NCBI GenBank assembly: GCA_019637265.1
Contig: JAHBVY010000001.1
Coordinates: 1 to 64,000 of the forward strand
Length of the DNA: 64,000 nt
Direction: 5' to 3'
Origin: Polyangiaceae bacterium
GTDB lineage: Bacteria > Myxococcota_A > Polyangia > Polyangiales > Polyangiaceae
A program made the position numbers and the translations under genes. Positions 35,391-43,821 of the stretch are shown here, piece after piece; the stretch's first letter is position 1, and the number at the start of each line of letters is the position of its first letter. A model generated the notes under the pieces. It was not told the origin of the DNA and made no database searches. It saw nothing but the letters and a program-made list of their open reading frames with translations.

Positions 35391-38072
35391 GTGACATCGA
35401 ACCGAATAGCCCCCTCTGCTCCAGGCTCTGGAGAGCGCGGTCACCCGTCGACTTCCCACGCTGTGTCTTCGTCGGGCACTGTGTTTTCGTCAGGCGCCGT
35501 GCTCTCTGCGTTCTCGTCGCGGCCTGTGCTCTCGTCGCGGCTCGCGCGCTTCGCGCTCGCGGGGGTGAGCCTGGGGCTCTTGTCGCTGGTGAGCGTGGAC
35601 GCCAGCGCGCAGATCCGCGCCCAGCGCCGCCCCACCGCGACGCCCGCGCGGCCGCCGGCTGGGCCTCCTGCTCCGCCCACCACGCCGGGCGCTCCCGCGG
35701 CGGACGATCCGCCGGGCGCCGCCGCGCCGCCGCCGCGCTCGATGGACGCCATCGCGAAGGCGGTGGAGACGGAGTACCGCCCCAAGGGGATGGGGCACCT
35801 GGTGAAGTTCAACCTCCAGGACGCCGACTTGGCGGAGCTGGTGAACCACATCAGCGGGATGACGGGGCGGCGCTTCATCTACGGCGCCAAGGTGCGGCAG
35901 ATCAAGGCGACCGTGGTGTCCCCCACGCCGGTGACGCTGGCCGAGGCCTACGAGGCCTTCCTCAGCATCCTCGAGGCCAACGGCATGACGGTGGTTCCGC
36001 ACGGTCGCTTCTTGAAGATCGTCGACAGCGGCGGGATCTCCACGCAGCCAACGCCGATCTACTCGCGGGGGGCGCCGGTGCCCGGCACCGCGGGCTTCGT
36101 CACGCGCCTTTACCGTTTGCAGCACGTGTCGGCGGATGAGGTCGCGCAGCTGCTGATGAAGTTCAAGAGCAAGGAGGGGGACATCTCCACCTTCTCCGCC
36201 GGGCAGCTGCTCATCATCACCGACACCGGGGCCAACGTGCGCCGCATGATCCGCCTGATCGAGGAGGTGGATGTCGGCGGCGCGGGCACCAAGATGTGGA
36301 TCGAGCCAGTGCACTACGGCTCGGCCGCGGACATGGCCAAGCAGATCGGGGAGATCTTCGAGCTGTCTGGCCAGGGGGGCGCGGGGGGCTCCTCCGGGGG
36401 CTTGGGGAAAGTCACGGCAGATGACCAAACCAACTCGCTGGTGATCGTCGGTACGGAGGACGCTTACCTCCGGGTGCTCGAGTTCATGAAGCGGGTGGAC
36501 GTCGCGCCCGCCGCCGAGGGGAAGATCCACGTGCTCCCGCTGCAGCACGCGGTGGCGGACGAGCTGGCGGCGACGCTCACTCAGATGCTCGGTGGCACCT
36601 CGGCGGCCGCGGCGCGCCCGGGGACGGGCGGCGCTCGCACGGCGCCCGCGATGGCGCCCGGCGCGGCGGGGGAGGGCTCCTTCGAGGGTGAGGTGCGCGT
36701 CACCGCGGACGCCCCCACCAACTCGCTGATCATCACCTCGAGCGCGCGCGACTACGCGCAGCTTCGCATGGTGATCCAGAAGCTCGACATGCCGCGTCGC
36801 CAGGTGTTCATCGAGGCGGCGATCATGGACATCTCCGTTTCGCGCGGGACGCAGCTCGGCATCAACTACCACGGCGGCACCACCTTCACGGCGCGCGACA
36901 ACGACGACAGCGTGCTGTTCGGCGGCTTGAACCCGATCAACTCGGTGCTGCTCACCCCCGATCAGCTCCAAGGCTTCGCGGTGGGGGTCCGCGGCCCGGA
37001 GCTCGACGGCACCTCCAACCTGCTCGGCACTGGCATCAGCATCCCCGCCTTCGGTGTGGTGCTGAACGCGATCGCGACCAGCGGTGACACCAACGTGCTG
37101 GCGACGCCCCACATCATCGCCACCGACAACACCCCGGCGGAGATCAACATCGGGGAGAACATCCCGCTCCAGACCAACATCGGCGGCTTGGGGAACCTGG
37201 GCGCGCTGGCGGGCGCCAGCGGCTTCGGTGGGCTCGGCGCGTTGGGTGGCCTCGGCGGCTTCGGTGGCTTCAGCACCCCGCGCCAGGACGTGGGCACGAA
37301 GATCAAGATCACGCCGCACATCAACGACTCCGATCAGGTGCGGCTCGAGATCGAGGCGGAGGACAGCTCGCCCGGCGCGGCGGCGGGTGATCTCGGCGCC
37401 GTGAGCATCACGCGCCGCAACGCCAACACCACCTTGGTGGTGCGCGATCAGGAGACGGTGGTGATCGGTGGTCTGATGAAGGACTCCGAGCAGACCAGCA
37501 AGACGAAGATCCCGGTGCTCGGCGACCTGCCGGTGCTCGGCTTCCTGTTTCGTCGCAGCGAGACCAGCCTCCGTAAGAGCAACTTACTTTTGGTGCTGAC
37601 GCCCCACATCATCCACGATTCGCGCGATCTACGCGCCATCTTCCAGCGCAAGATGCAGGAGCGCCAAGAGTTCCTCGACCGTTACTTCGTCTTCGGCTCG
37701 AGCAGCTGGAGCCCGCCGCGTGACTGGACGCGCACCAACGGCTTGGTGGAGGACATCCGCCAGAGCTACCTGGAGGCGGAGGAGCGCCGCCAGCTGGAGG
37801 AGCAGCTGGAGCGTCCGAAGGAGCGCCCCGAGCATGAGCCGTCGCCGCCCATCGACATGCCGCAGGTGGTGAAGTCGGGCGGCGGCGCGGGCGCCTCACC
37901 CACGCCCGCCACGCCCAGGCGGCCGACCACGCCGCGCCGCCCGCAGCAGCGCACGCCTCAGCGTCAGGGCGGGGGCGGCTCGTCCCAGCTCGACGCCCCG
38001 TCGGCGCCAGGCAGCGCGGCTCCCCGCATCAACCCGATGGCGCGCAGCGTGGCCGTCGATCGCACGGAGTGA
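35391..38072 (+). CDS. gspD: Type II secretion outer-membrane secretin GspD
   Basis: Up to 893 residues. It forms the outer-membrane channel. N0/N1 domains start near VKFNLQDADLAELVNHISGMTG, repeated secretin short domains follow (LYRLQHVSADEVAQLL, VLPLQHAVADELAATL, PTNSLIITSSARDY), then the secretin core with the typical VPVLGDLPVLGFLFRR signature and NLLLVLTPHII. A Gly/Ala-rich insertion is present in the gate region. The C-terminal ~130 residues are a Pro/Arg-rich extension. The start is uncertain: the GTG at 35391 gives an unusual Ser-rich region before a signal peptide that ends near DASA; GTGs at 35481, 35499 and 35526 would give a more ordinary signal sequence. Its stop is overlapped by the gspE start region. 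Confidence 0.93.
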   Translation: MTSNRIAPSAPGSGERGHPSTSHAVSSSGTVFSSGAVLSAFSSRPVLSSRLARFALAGVSLGLLSLVSVDASAQIRAQRRPTATPARPPAGPPAPPTTPGAPAADDPPGAAAPPPRSMDAIAKAVETEYRPKGMGHLVKFNLQDADLAELVNHISGMTGRRFIYGAKVRQIKATVVSPTPVTLAEAYEAFLSILEANGMTVVPHGRFLKIVDSGGISTQPTPIYSRGAPVPGTAGFVTRLYRLQHVSADEVAQLLMKFKSKEGDISTFSAGQLLIITDTGANVRRMIRLIEEVDVGGAGTKMWIEPVHYGSAADMAKQIGEIFELSGQGGAGGSSGGLGKVTADDQTNSLVIVGTEDAYLRVLEFMKRVDVAPAAEGKIHVLPLQHAVADELAATLTQMLGGTSAAAARPGTGGARTAPAMAPGAAGEGSFEGEVRVTADAPTNSLIITSSARDYAQLRMVIQKLDMPRRQVFIEAAIMDISVSRGTQLGINYHGGTTFTARDNDDSVLFGGLNPINSVLLTPDQLQGFAVGVRGPELDGTSNLLGTGISIPAFGVVLNAIATSGDTNVLATPHIIATDNTPAEINIGENIPLQTNIGGLGNLGALAGASGFGGLGALGGLGGFGGFSTPRQDVGTKIKITPHINDSDQVRLEIEAEDSSPGAAAGDLGAVSITRRNANTTLVVRDQETVVIGGLMKDSEQTSKTKIPVLGDLPVLGFLFRRSETSLRKSNLLLVLTPHIIHDSRDLRAIFQRKMQERQEFLDRYFVFGSSSWSPPRDWTRTNGLVEDIRQSYLEAEERRQLEEQLERPKERPEHEPSPPIDMPQVVKSGGGAGASPTPATPRRPTTPRRPQQRTPQRQGGGGSSQLDAPSAPGSAAPRINPMARSVAVDRTE

Positions 38073-38074
38073 CG

Positions 38075-39841
38075 ATGCGAGAGCAGCGCGCCTTGGGTCA
38101 GGTGTTCGTGCGGCGCGGGGTGCTCACCCCCGAGGTGCTGGAGGGTGTGCTCGCCCAGCAAGCGGAGAAGGCGCAGCCGCTCACCGAGCTCTTGATTCAG
38201 TCGGAGCTGGCCACCGACGCCAGCATCGCGCAGGCGCTCGCGGTGGAGTGTGGGCTCGGCTACCTGGAGAAGGTGGACGCCGACGCGATCGACGCCAGCG
38301 TGGCGATGCGGTTGCCCATCGGGTACGCGCGGAGCCACCGCTTGCTCGTGACGGGGGAGGACGAGACGACGGTGCACGTGGTGTGCGCCGATCCGCTCGA
38401 CACTGCCGCCCTGGATGACATCCGCGCCACCTTCGGCAAGCGGGTGTCGGCTCGGGTGGCGCCGGCGCCGGTGATCGTGGACGCCATCAACCGCGTGTTC
38501 GAGCGCGGCGCCACCTCCGCGGAGCTCAAGAGCGAAGAGTCGTCAGGGGATGACGATGAAGTCGACATCCTCGACTCCGATGACGACGCCCCGATCATCC
38601 GCTGGGTGAACAGCCTGTTTTCCCAGGCGGTGCGCGAGCGCGCGAGCGATATCCACATCGAGCCGGAAGATCGAGAGGTGGTGGTGCGCTTCCGGGTGGA
38701 TGGTCAGCTGCATGTATCCAAGCGCGCGAGCCGGCAGTTCATGAGCGCCGTGGTCGCGCGCGTGAAGATCATGGCGGGGCTGAACATCGCCGAGAAGCGC
38801 CTGCCGCAAGATGGCCGCATCAGCTTGAAGATCGCCGGGCGTGGGATCGACGTGCGCGTCTCCACCATCCCCACCAGCCGCGAGCACGAGCGGGTGGTGA
38901 TGCGCCTCTTGCACAAGACGAACACGCTGCTCGGGCTAGATGAGCTGGGCTTCTCCCCGCGCGATCTTTACCTGATGCACGAGCTGATCGAGCGCCCCAA
39001 CGGCATTATCTTGGTCACCGGCCCCACCGGCAGCGGTAAGACGACCACGCTGTACGCGTGCCTCAACCGCATCAATCGCCCCAACATCAACATCCTCACC
39101 GCGGAGGACCCGGTCGAGTACGAGCTGGGCGGCATTCATCAGGTGCACGTCCAACCGAAGATCGGCCTCACCTTCGCGAGCGCGATGCGCGCCTTCCTCC
39201 GCCAAGACCCGGACGTGATCATGGTCGGTGAGATCCGCGATTTGGAGACCGCCGAGATCGCGATCCAGGCGTCGATGACTGGCCACTTGGTGCTCTCCAC
39301 CATCCACACCAACGACGCGGCGGGCGCCTTCACGCGCCTCATCGACATGAACGTCGACAACTTCAAGGTGCGCTCCACGGTGATCGGCCTCTTGGCGCAG
39401 CGCCTCGTCAGGATCCTGTGCGATGAGTGCAAGGAGCCGTATGAGGCCACGCCGCACGAGCTGGAGCAGCTGGGCATCGATCCGGCGGCCACGGAGCGAC
39501 GGCTCAACCGCAAGGTGGGCAGCGCGTATCGGGCGCCCGGCGTGGAGTACGTGCCCCCAGGCTGGCTGGGCCCGGAGATGCCGACCTTCCACCGCGCGGT
39601 GGGCTGTGATGCGTGTAATGGCAGCGGCTACATCGGGCGTCGCGGCATCTATGAGCTGCTGATGGCCGACGACGACGTGGGTCAGCTGGTGATGGCCAAG
39701 TCAGATGCCCAGAGCATCAAGCGCGCGGCGATCGCCAATGGCATGGACTCCCTGCGTGACGACGGCGCGCGCAAGGTGCTGGCCGGGCGCACCACGGTGG
39801 AGGCCGTGCTCGCGGCCACTCAAGAGGACTCGTACGACTGA
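38075..39841 (+). CDS. gspE: Type II secretion ATPase GspE
   Basis: 588 residues from the ATG at 38075, which has GGAG five bases upstream; a GTG at 38069 overlapping the gspD stop is the alternative. An N-terminal MshEN-type domain is followed by an ATPase core: Walker A GPTGSGKT (316-323), Asp box, Walker B DVIMVGEIRD and His box STIHTND. The tetracysteine zinc motif of GspE is present as CDECKEP ... GCDACNGSGYIGRRG. GspE powers pseudopilus assembly from the cytoplasm. Its TGA overlaps the ATG of gspF (TGATG), so translation is coupled. Confidence 0.96.
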   Translation: MREQRALGQVFVRRGVLTPEVLEGVLAQQAEKAQPLTELLIQSELATDASIAQALAVECGLGYLEKVDADAIDASVAMRLPIGYARSHRLLVTGEDETTVHVVCADPLDTAALDDIRATFGKRVSARVAPAPVIVDAINRVFERGATSAELKSEESSGDDDEVDILDSDDDAPIIRWVNSLFSQAVRERASDIHIEPEDREVVVRFRVDGQLHVSKRASRQFMSAVVARVKIMAGLNIAEKRLPQDGRISLKIAGRGIDVRVSTIPTSREHERVVMRLLHKTNTLLGLDELGFSPRDLYLMHELIERPNGIILVTGPTGSGKTTTLYACLNRINRPNINILTAEDPVEYELGGIHQVHVQPKIGLTFASAMRAFLRQDPDVIMVGEIRDLETAEIAIQASMTGHLVLSTIHTNDAAGAFTRLIDMNVDNFKVRSTVIGLLAQRLVRILCDECKEPYEATPHELEQLGIDPAATERRLNRKVGSAYRAPGVEYVPPGWLGPEMPTFHRAVGCDACNGSGYIGRRGIYELLMADDDVGQLVMAKSDAQSIKRAAIANGMDSLRDDGARKVLAGRTTVEAVLAATQEDSYD

Positions 39842-41067
39842 TGGCCGTCTACGCCTACCGCGGGATCCAGTCGGCGACCGGGAAGCCGACCAAGGGCTTC
39901 AAGGACGCCGACAACCTGAAGGCGCTGCGCGGCGCGCTGCGTCGCGAGGGGATCCTGCTGACGGAGGCGACGGAGGAGGCGGAGCGCAAGCAACGCGCGA
40001 AGAAGGACCTCAACCTCTTCGCGGTGTTTCAGCGGCCCAGCACCAGCGACATCGCCGTGATGACGCGCCAGCTCGCCACCTTGGTGCGCGCCGGCGTGCC
40101 GCTGGTGGAGTCGATCGGCGCCCTGAGCGAGCAGGTGGAGAACGAGCAGCTGGTGATGATCCTCACCGCGGTGCGTGAGAACTTGAACGAGGGCACCAGC
40201 TTCGCCAAGAGCCTCTCGGTACACGCCAAGGTGTTCCCGCCGCTCTACATCAACATGGTGGAGGCGGGGGAGGCCTCTGGCACCTTGGAGGCAGTCCTAG
40301 AACGCCTGGCTGACTTCATGGAGAGCCAGGCGCGGCTCAAGGGCAAGGTGGCTGGCGCGCTCGCCTACCCGATCCTGATGGCGCTGGTGGGGACCTTGCT
40401 GGTCGGCTTCTTGATGGTGGCGGTGGTGCCCAAGGTGACGGCCATCTTCGACAGCTTGGGCCAGCAGCTGCCTTGGTACACGGAGCTGCTCATCTTCGTG
40501 TCGTCCATCGTCGGCGGCTATTGGTGGCTGATTTTGGGGTTGGGGTTTGCCGGCACCTACCTGTTCCGGCGCTGGAAAAAAACCGAGAAGGGTAAGCTTA
40601 AGTGGGACAAGTTCCTGCTTCGAGTCCCGCTGTTCGGGCGCCTCAACCTGCTGGTCGCGGTGGCGCGCTTCAGCCGCACTTTGTCCACCTTGCTCGCCAG
40701 CGGCGTGCCGCTCCTCACGGCCATGAGCATCGTGCGGAGCGTGCTGGAGAACGCGCTGCTCGAGCAGGTGGTGACCACCGCGATCGGCTCCATCCGTGAG
40801 GGTGAGAGCATCTCGGTGCCGCTCAAGAAGAGCGGCGAGTTCCCGCCGATGGTGACCCACATGATCAGCGTCGGGGAGCGCTCGGGTCAGCTCGAGCAGA
40901 TGCTCGAGAACGTGAGCCGCGCGTACGAGGCCGACGTGGAGGTGCGGGTGCAGGCGCTGACGAGCCTGCTCGAGCCGATGATGATCGTGATCATGGGCGG
41001 GCTGGTGGGCTTCATCACGATGGCCATCTTGATGCCCCTCATCCAGATGAATGACATGGTGCAATGA
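39841..41067 (+). CDS. gspF: Type II secretion platform protein GspF
   Basis: 408 residues. GspF is the polytopic inner-membrane platform protein. Two homologous cytoplasmic domains (around 70-170 and 270-370) are each followed by hydrophobic helices (VGTLLVGFLMVAVVPKV; LIFVSSIVGGYWWLILGLGFAG; MMIVIMGGLVGFITMAILMP). Conserved segments include MTRQLATLVRAGVPLVESI, VEAGEASGTLEAVLERLADF and VGERSGQLEQMLENVSR. The start overlaps the gspE stop. The stop is followed three bases later by the next start codon. Confidence 0.96.
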   Translation: MAVYAYRGIQSATGKPTKGFKDADNLKALRGALRREGILLTEATEEAERKQRAKKDLNLFAVFQRPSTSDIAVMTRQLATLVRAGVPLVESIGALSEQVENEQLVMILTAVRENLNEGTSFAKSLSVHAKVFPPLYINMVEAGEASGTLEAVLERLADFMESQARLKGKVAGALAYPILMALVGTLLVGFLMVAVVPKVTAIFDSLGQQLPWYTELLIFVSSIVGGYWWLILGLGFAGTYLFRRWKKTEKGKLKWDKFLLRVPLFGRLNLLVAVARFSRTLSTLLASGVPLLTAMSIVRSVLENALLEQVVTTAIGSIREGESISVPLKKSGEFPPMVTHMISVGERSGQLEQMLENVSRAYEADVEVRVQALTSLLEPMMIVIMGGLVGFITMAILMPLIQMNDMVQ

Positions 41068-41070
41068 CTC

Positions 41071-41487
41071 ATGCTGCGGCGCCGCCGACTCCTGGAGCAG
41101 GACATCTTCTTCCCGTGGGAGGGGAGGGGTGCGCTGCGTCGTCGGCTGCGGGTGGGGCGGCTGCGCCGCGCGCTGGTGCTGATGGGCCTGGTCTTGGTGG
41201 TGCTGGTCATCGCGCTGCGCGAGCGGCAGCGCGCCGGGGTGCGGCAGACGCGGGCGACGCTGCTCGACACGCGGCGGCTGGTGGAGGCCTACCTCGCCGA
41301 TCATCAGGGAGGCTGCCCAGCGAGCCTCGCCGAGCTGGCGCGCCACGCGAAGGTCGCGAAGGTGCCGCAGGACGCTTGGGGGCGCGACTTGAGGCTGATT
41401 TGTCCGGGGCGCCGCGAAGGGTCCCGTTACGAGCTGATGAGCGACGGCCCCGACGGCTTGCCCGGCGGGCTGGATCGCATCGAGTGA
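41071..41487 (+). CDS. GspG-like protein without a prepilin motif
   Basis: 138 residues inserted in the operon between gspF and gspG. The C-terminal half resembles the GspG pseudopilin core: LVEAYLADHQGGCPASLAEL, then PQDAWGRDLRLICPGRREG and a final SDGPDGLPGGLDRIE, corresponding to the GspG 'DPWG...S.GPDG....DDI' end. The N-terminus, however, is a basic stretch and a single transmembrane helix (LVLMGLVLVVLVIAL, about 36-50), with no G/F-T-L-x-E prepilin peptidase site. It would therefore be an anchored, not processed, relative of a pseudopilin. Start codon is three bases after gspF. It may be a degenerate duplicate or a dedicated accessory; see findings. Confidence 0.8.
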   Translation: MLRRRRLLEQDIFFPWEGRGALRRRLRVGRLRRALVLMGLVLVVLVIALRERQRAGVRQTRATLLDTRRLVEAYLADHQGGCPASLAELARHAKVAKVPQDAWGRDLRLICPGRREGSRYELMSDGPDGLPGGLDRIE

Positions 41488-41513
41488 GGGCAGGCACGGG
41501 GGCCTGCCCCTAC
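41488..41513. repeat. REP-like palindrome, copy C
   Basis: GGGCAGGC and GCCTGCCC form inverted arms around ACGGGG, followed by CTAC. It immediately follows the stop codon of the GspG-like gene, inside the secretion operon. It resembles the REP elements at 21228 and 23763 in ending with CCCCTAC but has different arms. Confidence 0.65.
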
Positions 41514-41540
41514 GAACACCGCATGATGGAGCACGAACCG

Positions 41541-42005
41541 ATGAAGAACCTCTCGAATCTACCCCCCTTGACGATCCTGGCGCGCGCCCTGACGCGGCGG
41601 CGCGGCCCGGGCGTGCGCGCCCGCGCCGCCGCGCGCGGCGTGACGCTGTTCGAGGTGCTGATCGTGGTCGCCATCCTCGCGATGGTCGCCGGTGGCGTGG
41701 CGGTGTTCGCGCTGCCGAAGTTCCGCGAGGCGCAGATCAAGACCGCGGAGACCAGCGCGCGGGTGATCCGCACGGCGGTGCAGCAGTGGCAGCAGGTGAA
41801 CAACGAGGTCTCCTGCCCGACCATGAGCCAGCTGGTGCAGGAGAAGCACATCGACTCCGCCACCAACACCGATGACCCTTGGGGTGAGGCCTTCATCCTC
41901 AGCTGCACTGACGATGAGGTGGTGGTGAGCTCCAAGGGCCCCGACAAGAAGAAGGGCACCGCGGATGACATCCGGGTGCCGAAGGGCAGCGCCGCCGAGG
42001 AGTGA
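41541..42005 (+). CDS. gspG: Type II secretion major pseudopilin GspG
   Basis: 154 residues from the ATG with GGAG eight bases upstream; ATGs at 41523 and 41526 are possible. The prepilin cleavage site is RG|VTLFEVLIVVAI, with the essential Glu at +5; residue +1 is Val rather than the usual Phe/Met. The leader of about 33 residues is longer than most. The core ends in DDPWGEAFILSC...SSKGPDKKKGTADDIRVPK, the calcium-site region of GspG. It is the major subunit of the pseudopilus. Stop overlaps the gspH start region. Confidence 0.94.
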   Translation: MKNLSNLPPLTILARALTRRRGPGVRARAAARGVTLFEVLIVVAILAMVAGGVAVFALPKFREAQIKTAETSARVIRTAVQQWQQVNNEVSCPTMSQLVQEKHIDSATNTDDPWGEAFILSCTDDEVVVSSKGPDKKKGTADDIRVPKGSAAEE

Positions 42006-42805
42006 TGTCACGAGCCGCGCCGCACTCTGCCCCTCAGCCTGCCTCTAGTCAGTCCACCGGACCGGACGGGAGGGCTGTGCGCGGCGCGCGCTCGGGGGCG
42101 CTGCGCGGCGCTGCGAGCGGCAAGGGCGCTGCGCGCGGCCTCACCTTGTTCGAGGTGCTGCTGGTGGTGGCGCTGATCGGGGTGATGACCGGCGGGGTGC
42201 TGCTCGGCAGCGGCGCGCTGGGTGGCGCCAAGCTCCGCAGCTCGGCCACGCTGATCGCCGCTGGGGTGCGCTTGGGGCTGAGTCGTGCCAACGCCACCGG
42301 GCGCCCCACGCGGATGGTGTTCGACTTCGAAGAGCGCCGCGTGATCTTGGAGGAGAGCGCGACGCGGATGCTCCGCGAGAAGGACGATGGAGAGTCCACC
42401 GGCGCCGGCGCGGATCCCGCGACCGAGGCGGAGCGAGCGGCTCGCGAGTACGCGGAGGGGCTGGTGAAGGCGCCGCGCGCGCCGCGCGCGCGCTTCAGGC
42501 CCATGAAGGCGTTCGGCTTCGACGGGGACGACGGTGAGGCGGGGCGCGGCCTCGAGTCGGGCATCGTGCTGCGCCAGGTCCAGACCGAGCACGATGGAGA
42601 GCCGCGCACCCAGGGGCGCGCTTACCTCTACTTCTTCCCGGGGGGCGGTACGGAGCGCGCCGTGATCCAGCTCCAACAGGGTAAAAAGGACGATGGGTTG
42701 ACGGTGCTGGTCAACGGCCTCACCGGCGCCACGCGCATCGAGCGCGGCTGGGTGGAGCTGGAGCCGCCGCGTACGGATGACGACCTCGGGGAGCGCTCCG
42801 AGTGA
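42005..42805 (+). CDS. gspH: Type II secretion minor pseudopilin GspH
   Basis: 266 residues. A 45-residue basic, Ala/Ser-rich leader precedes the cleavage site RG|LTLFEVLLVVALIG with Glu at +5. The globular part starts with SSATLIAAGVRLGLSRANATGRPTRMVFDFEERRVILEE, a typical GspH/FimT pattern, and includes an Arg/Ala insertion around residues 120-160. Minor pseudopilins cap or stabilise the pseudopilus. The ATG overlaps the gspG stop codon (TGATG); the GTG at 42002 is an alternative. Its own TGA overlaps the gspI GTG. Confidence 0.88.
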   Translation: MSRAAPHSAPQPASSQSTGPDGRAVRGARSGALRGAASGKGAARGLTLFEVLLVVALIGVMTGGVLLGSGALGGAKLRSSATLIAAGVRLGLSRANATGRPTRMVFDFEERRVILEESATRMLREKDDGESTGAGADPATEAERAAREYAEGLVKAPRAPRARFRPMKAFGFDGDDGEAGRGLESGIVLRQVQTEHDGEPRTQGRAYLYFFPGGGTERAVIQLQQGKKDDGLTVLVNGLTGATRIERGWVELEPPRTDDDLGERSE

Positions 42806-43821
42806 CGCGCGCGCTCGCGAGGGACGGCTCGCGTCGCGCAGCATCCTCTAGCTGCGCGGTGCCTTCGCGTGCAGCGTCTCCGCGCCGCGCGGTGCCTTCG
42901 CGCGCAGCGTCTTCGCGCCGCGCGGTGCCTTCGCGCGCAGCGTCTCCGCGCCGCGCGGTGCCTTCGCGCCGCGCGGTGCCTTCGGCGGAGCGTGGCTTCA
43001 CGCTGCTCGAGGTGTTGGTCGCCGTCGCGATCCTCGGTCTGGGGCTCAGCGTGATTTTGTCGGCTCAGACGGGTCTGTTTCAGAACGCCACCCGCGCCGA
43101 GAACCTCAGCGTCGCCCCCGGGCTCATCCGCTGCAAGATGAACGAGCTCGAGCTCGACCTGCTGCGGGACGGTTACTCCGTGATGGATCAGCACGAGTCG
43201 GGGCCGTGCTGTGAGGAGGACACCAACCGCCGCTTCAGCTGTGATTGGTCCGTTGAGCTGATCAAGCTCCCGGAGCCGCGAGACATCGGCTTCGGCAGCG
43301 GCGACGGGGGCCTCGACATCGGCGGCTCGAGCGGTGGGCTCGGCGCCCTCGGCGCGCTGGCGCAAGCCGACACCTTGGGCGCCTCCGGGCTCGGTCAGCA
43401 AGACTTGGGCGGCGTCGCCAGCATGCTCACCCAGAGCGGCGGCAACCCCATCGACGGCGTGGCCAGCATCGTCATGGGGATGGTCTATCCGCAGATCAAG
43501 CCGATGTTCGAGGCGAGCATCCGCAAGATCACGGTGAAGGTGCGTTGGAAAGAGGGCAAGGTCGAGCGGGACCTCAGCGCGGTGCAGTACGTCGCCAGCC
43601 CGCAGCAGGGCGGGTTCGATCCGAACGCCGCCGCGGGGCTCGAGGGCCTGGAGGGCGTGCTCGGGGGCAGCGGCCTCCAGGGCGGCGGCCTCCAGGGCGG
43701 CGGCCTTCCAGGGGGTCTCCAGGGTGGCGGTCTGCCAGGTAGGGGCCTGCAGCAGGGCCTCCCAGGCGGTGGCCTGCCGAGCCCCAGCCCTCGGCCCAAC
43801 TTGCCGGGAGGTGGGAGGTGA
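42802..43821 (+). CDS. gspI: Type II secretion minor pseudopilin GspI with repeat-built leader
   Basis: 339 residues. The cleavage site ERG|FTLLEVLVAVAILGLG, with Glu +5, lies after an extraordinary 65-residue leader of Arg, Ala, Pro and Ser that is built from an 11-residue unit (RAVPSRAASPR) repeated about three times. The pilin core then shows NLSVAPGLIRCKMNELELDLL and a long Gly-rich region (GSSGGLGALGALAQ...). The C-terminal ~45 residues are a repeating GGGLQ/GGGLP stretch. GTG start overlapping the gspH stop (GTGA). A downstream start inside the repeat (for example GTG codons in GCGGTGCC are out of frame) was not found, so the long leader seems genuine. Minor pseudopilin of the tip complex. 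Confidence 0.88.
   Translation: MTRALARDGSRRAASSSCAVPSRAASPRRAVPSRAASSRRAVPSRAASPRRAVPSRRAVPSAERGFTLLEVLVAVAILGLGLSVILSAQTGLFQNATRAENLSVAPGLIRCKMNELELDLLRDGYSVMDQHESGPCCEEDTNRRFSCDWSVELIKLPEPRDIGFGSGDGGLDIGGSSGGLGALGALAQADTLGASGLGQQDLGGVASMLTQSGGNPIDGVASIVMGMVYPQIKPMFEASIRKITVKVRWKEGKVERDLSAVQYVASPQQGGFDPNAAAGLEGLEGVLGGSGLQGGGLQGGGLPGGLQGGGLPGRGLQQGLPGGGLPSPSPRPNLPGGGR
42854..42984. repeat. 33-bp minisatellite in the gspI leader
   Basis: Three near-identical 33-base copies (42854-42886, 42887-42919, 42920-42952) followed by truncated copies of 18 and 14 bases, all beginning GCGCGGTGCCTTCG. The period is a multiple of three, so the reading frame is kept. Confidence 0.92.

Noticed and set aside
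41064-41540. A long GspG start upstream of 41523
   Set aside because: That frame overlaps the GspG-like gene in another frame and has no leader or ribosome binding support; the ATG at 41541 has GGAG at proper distance.
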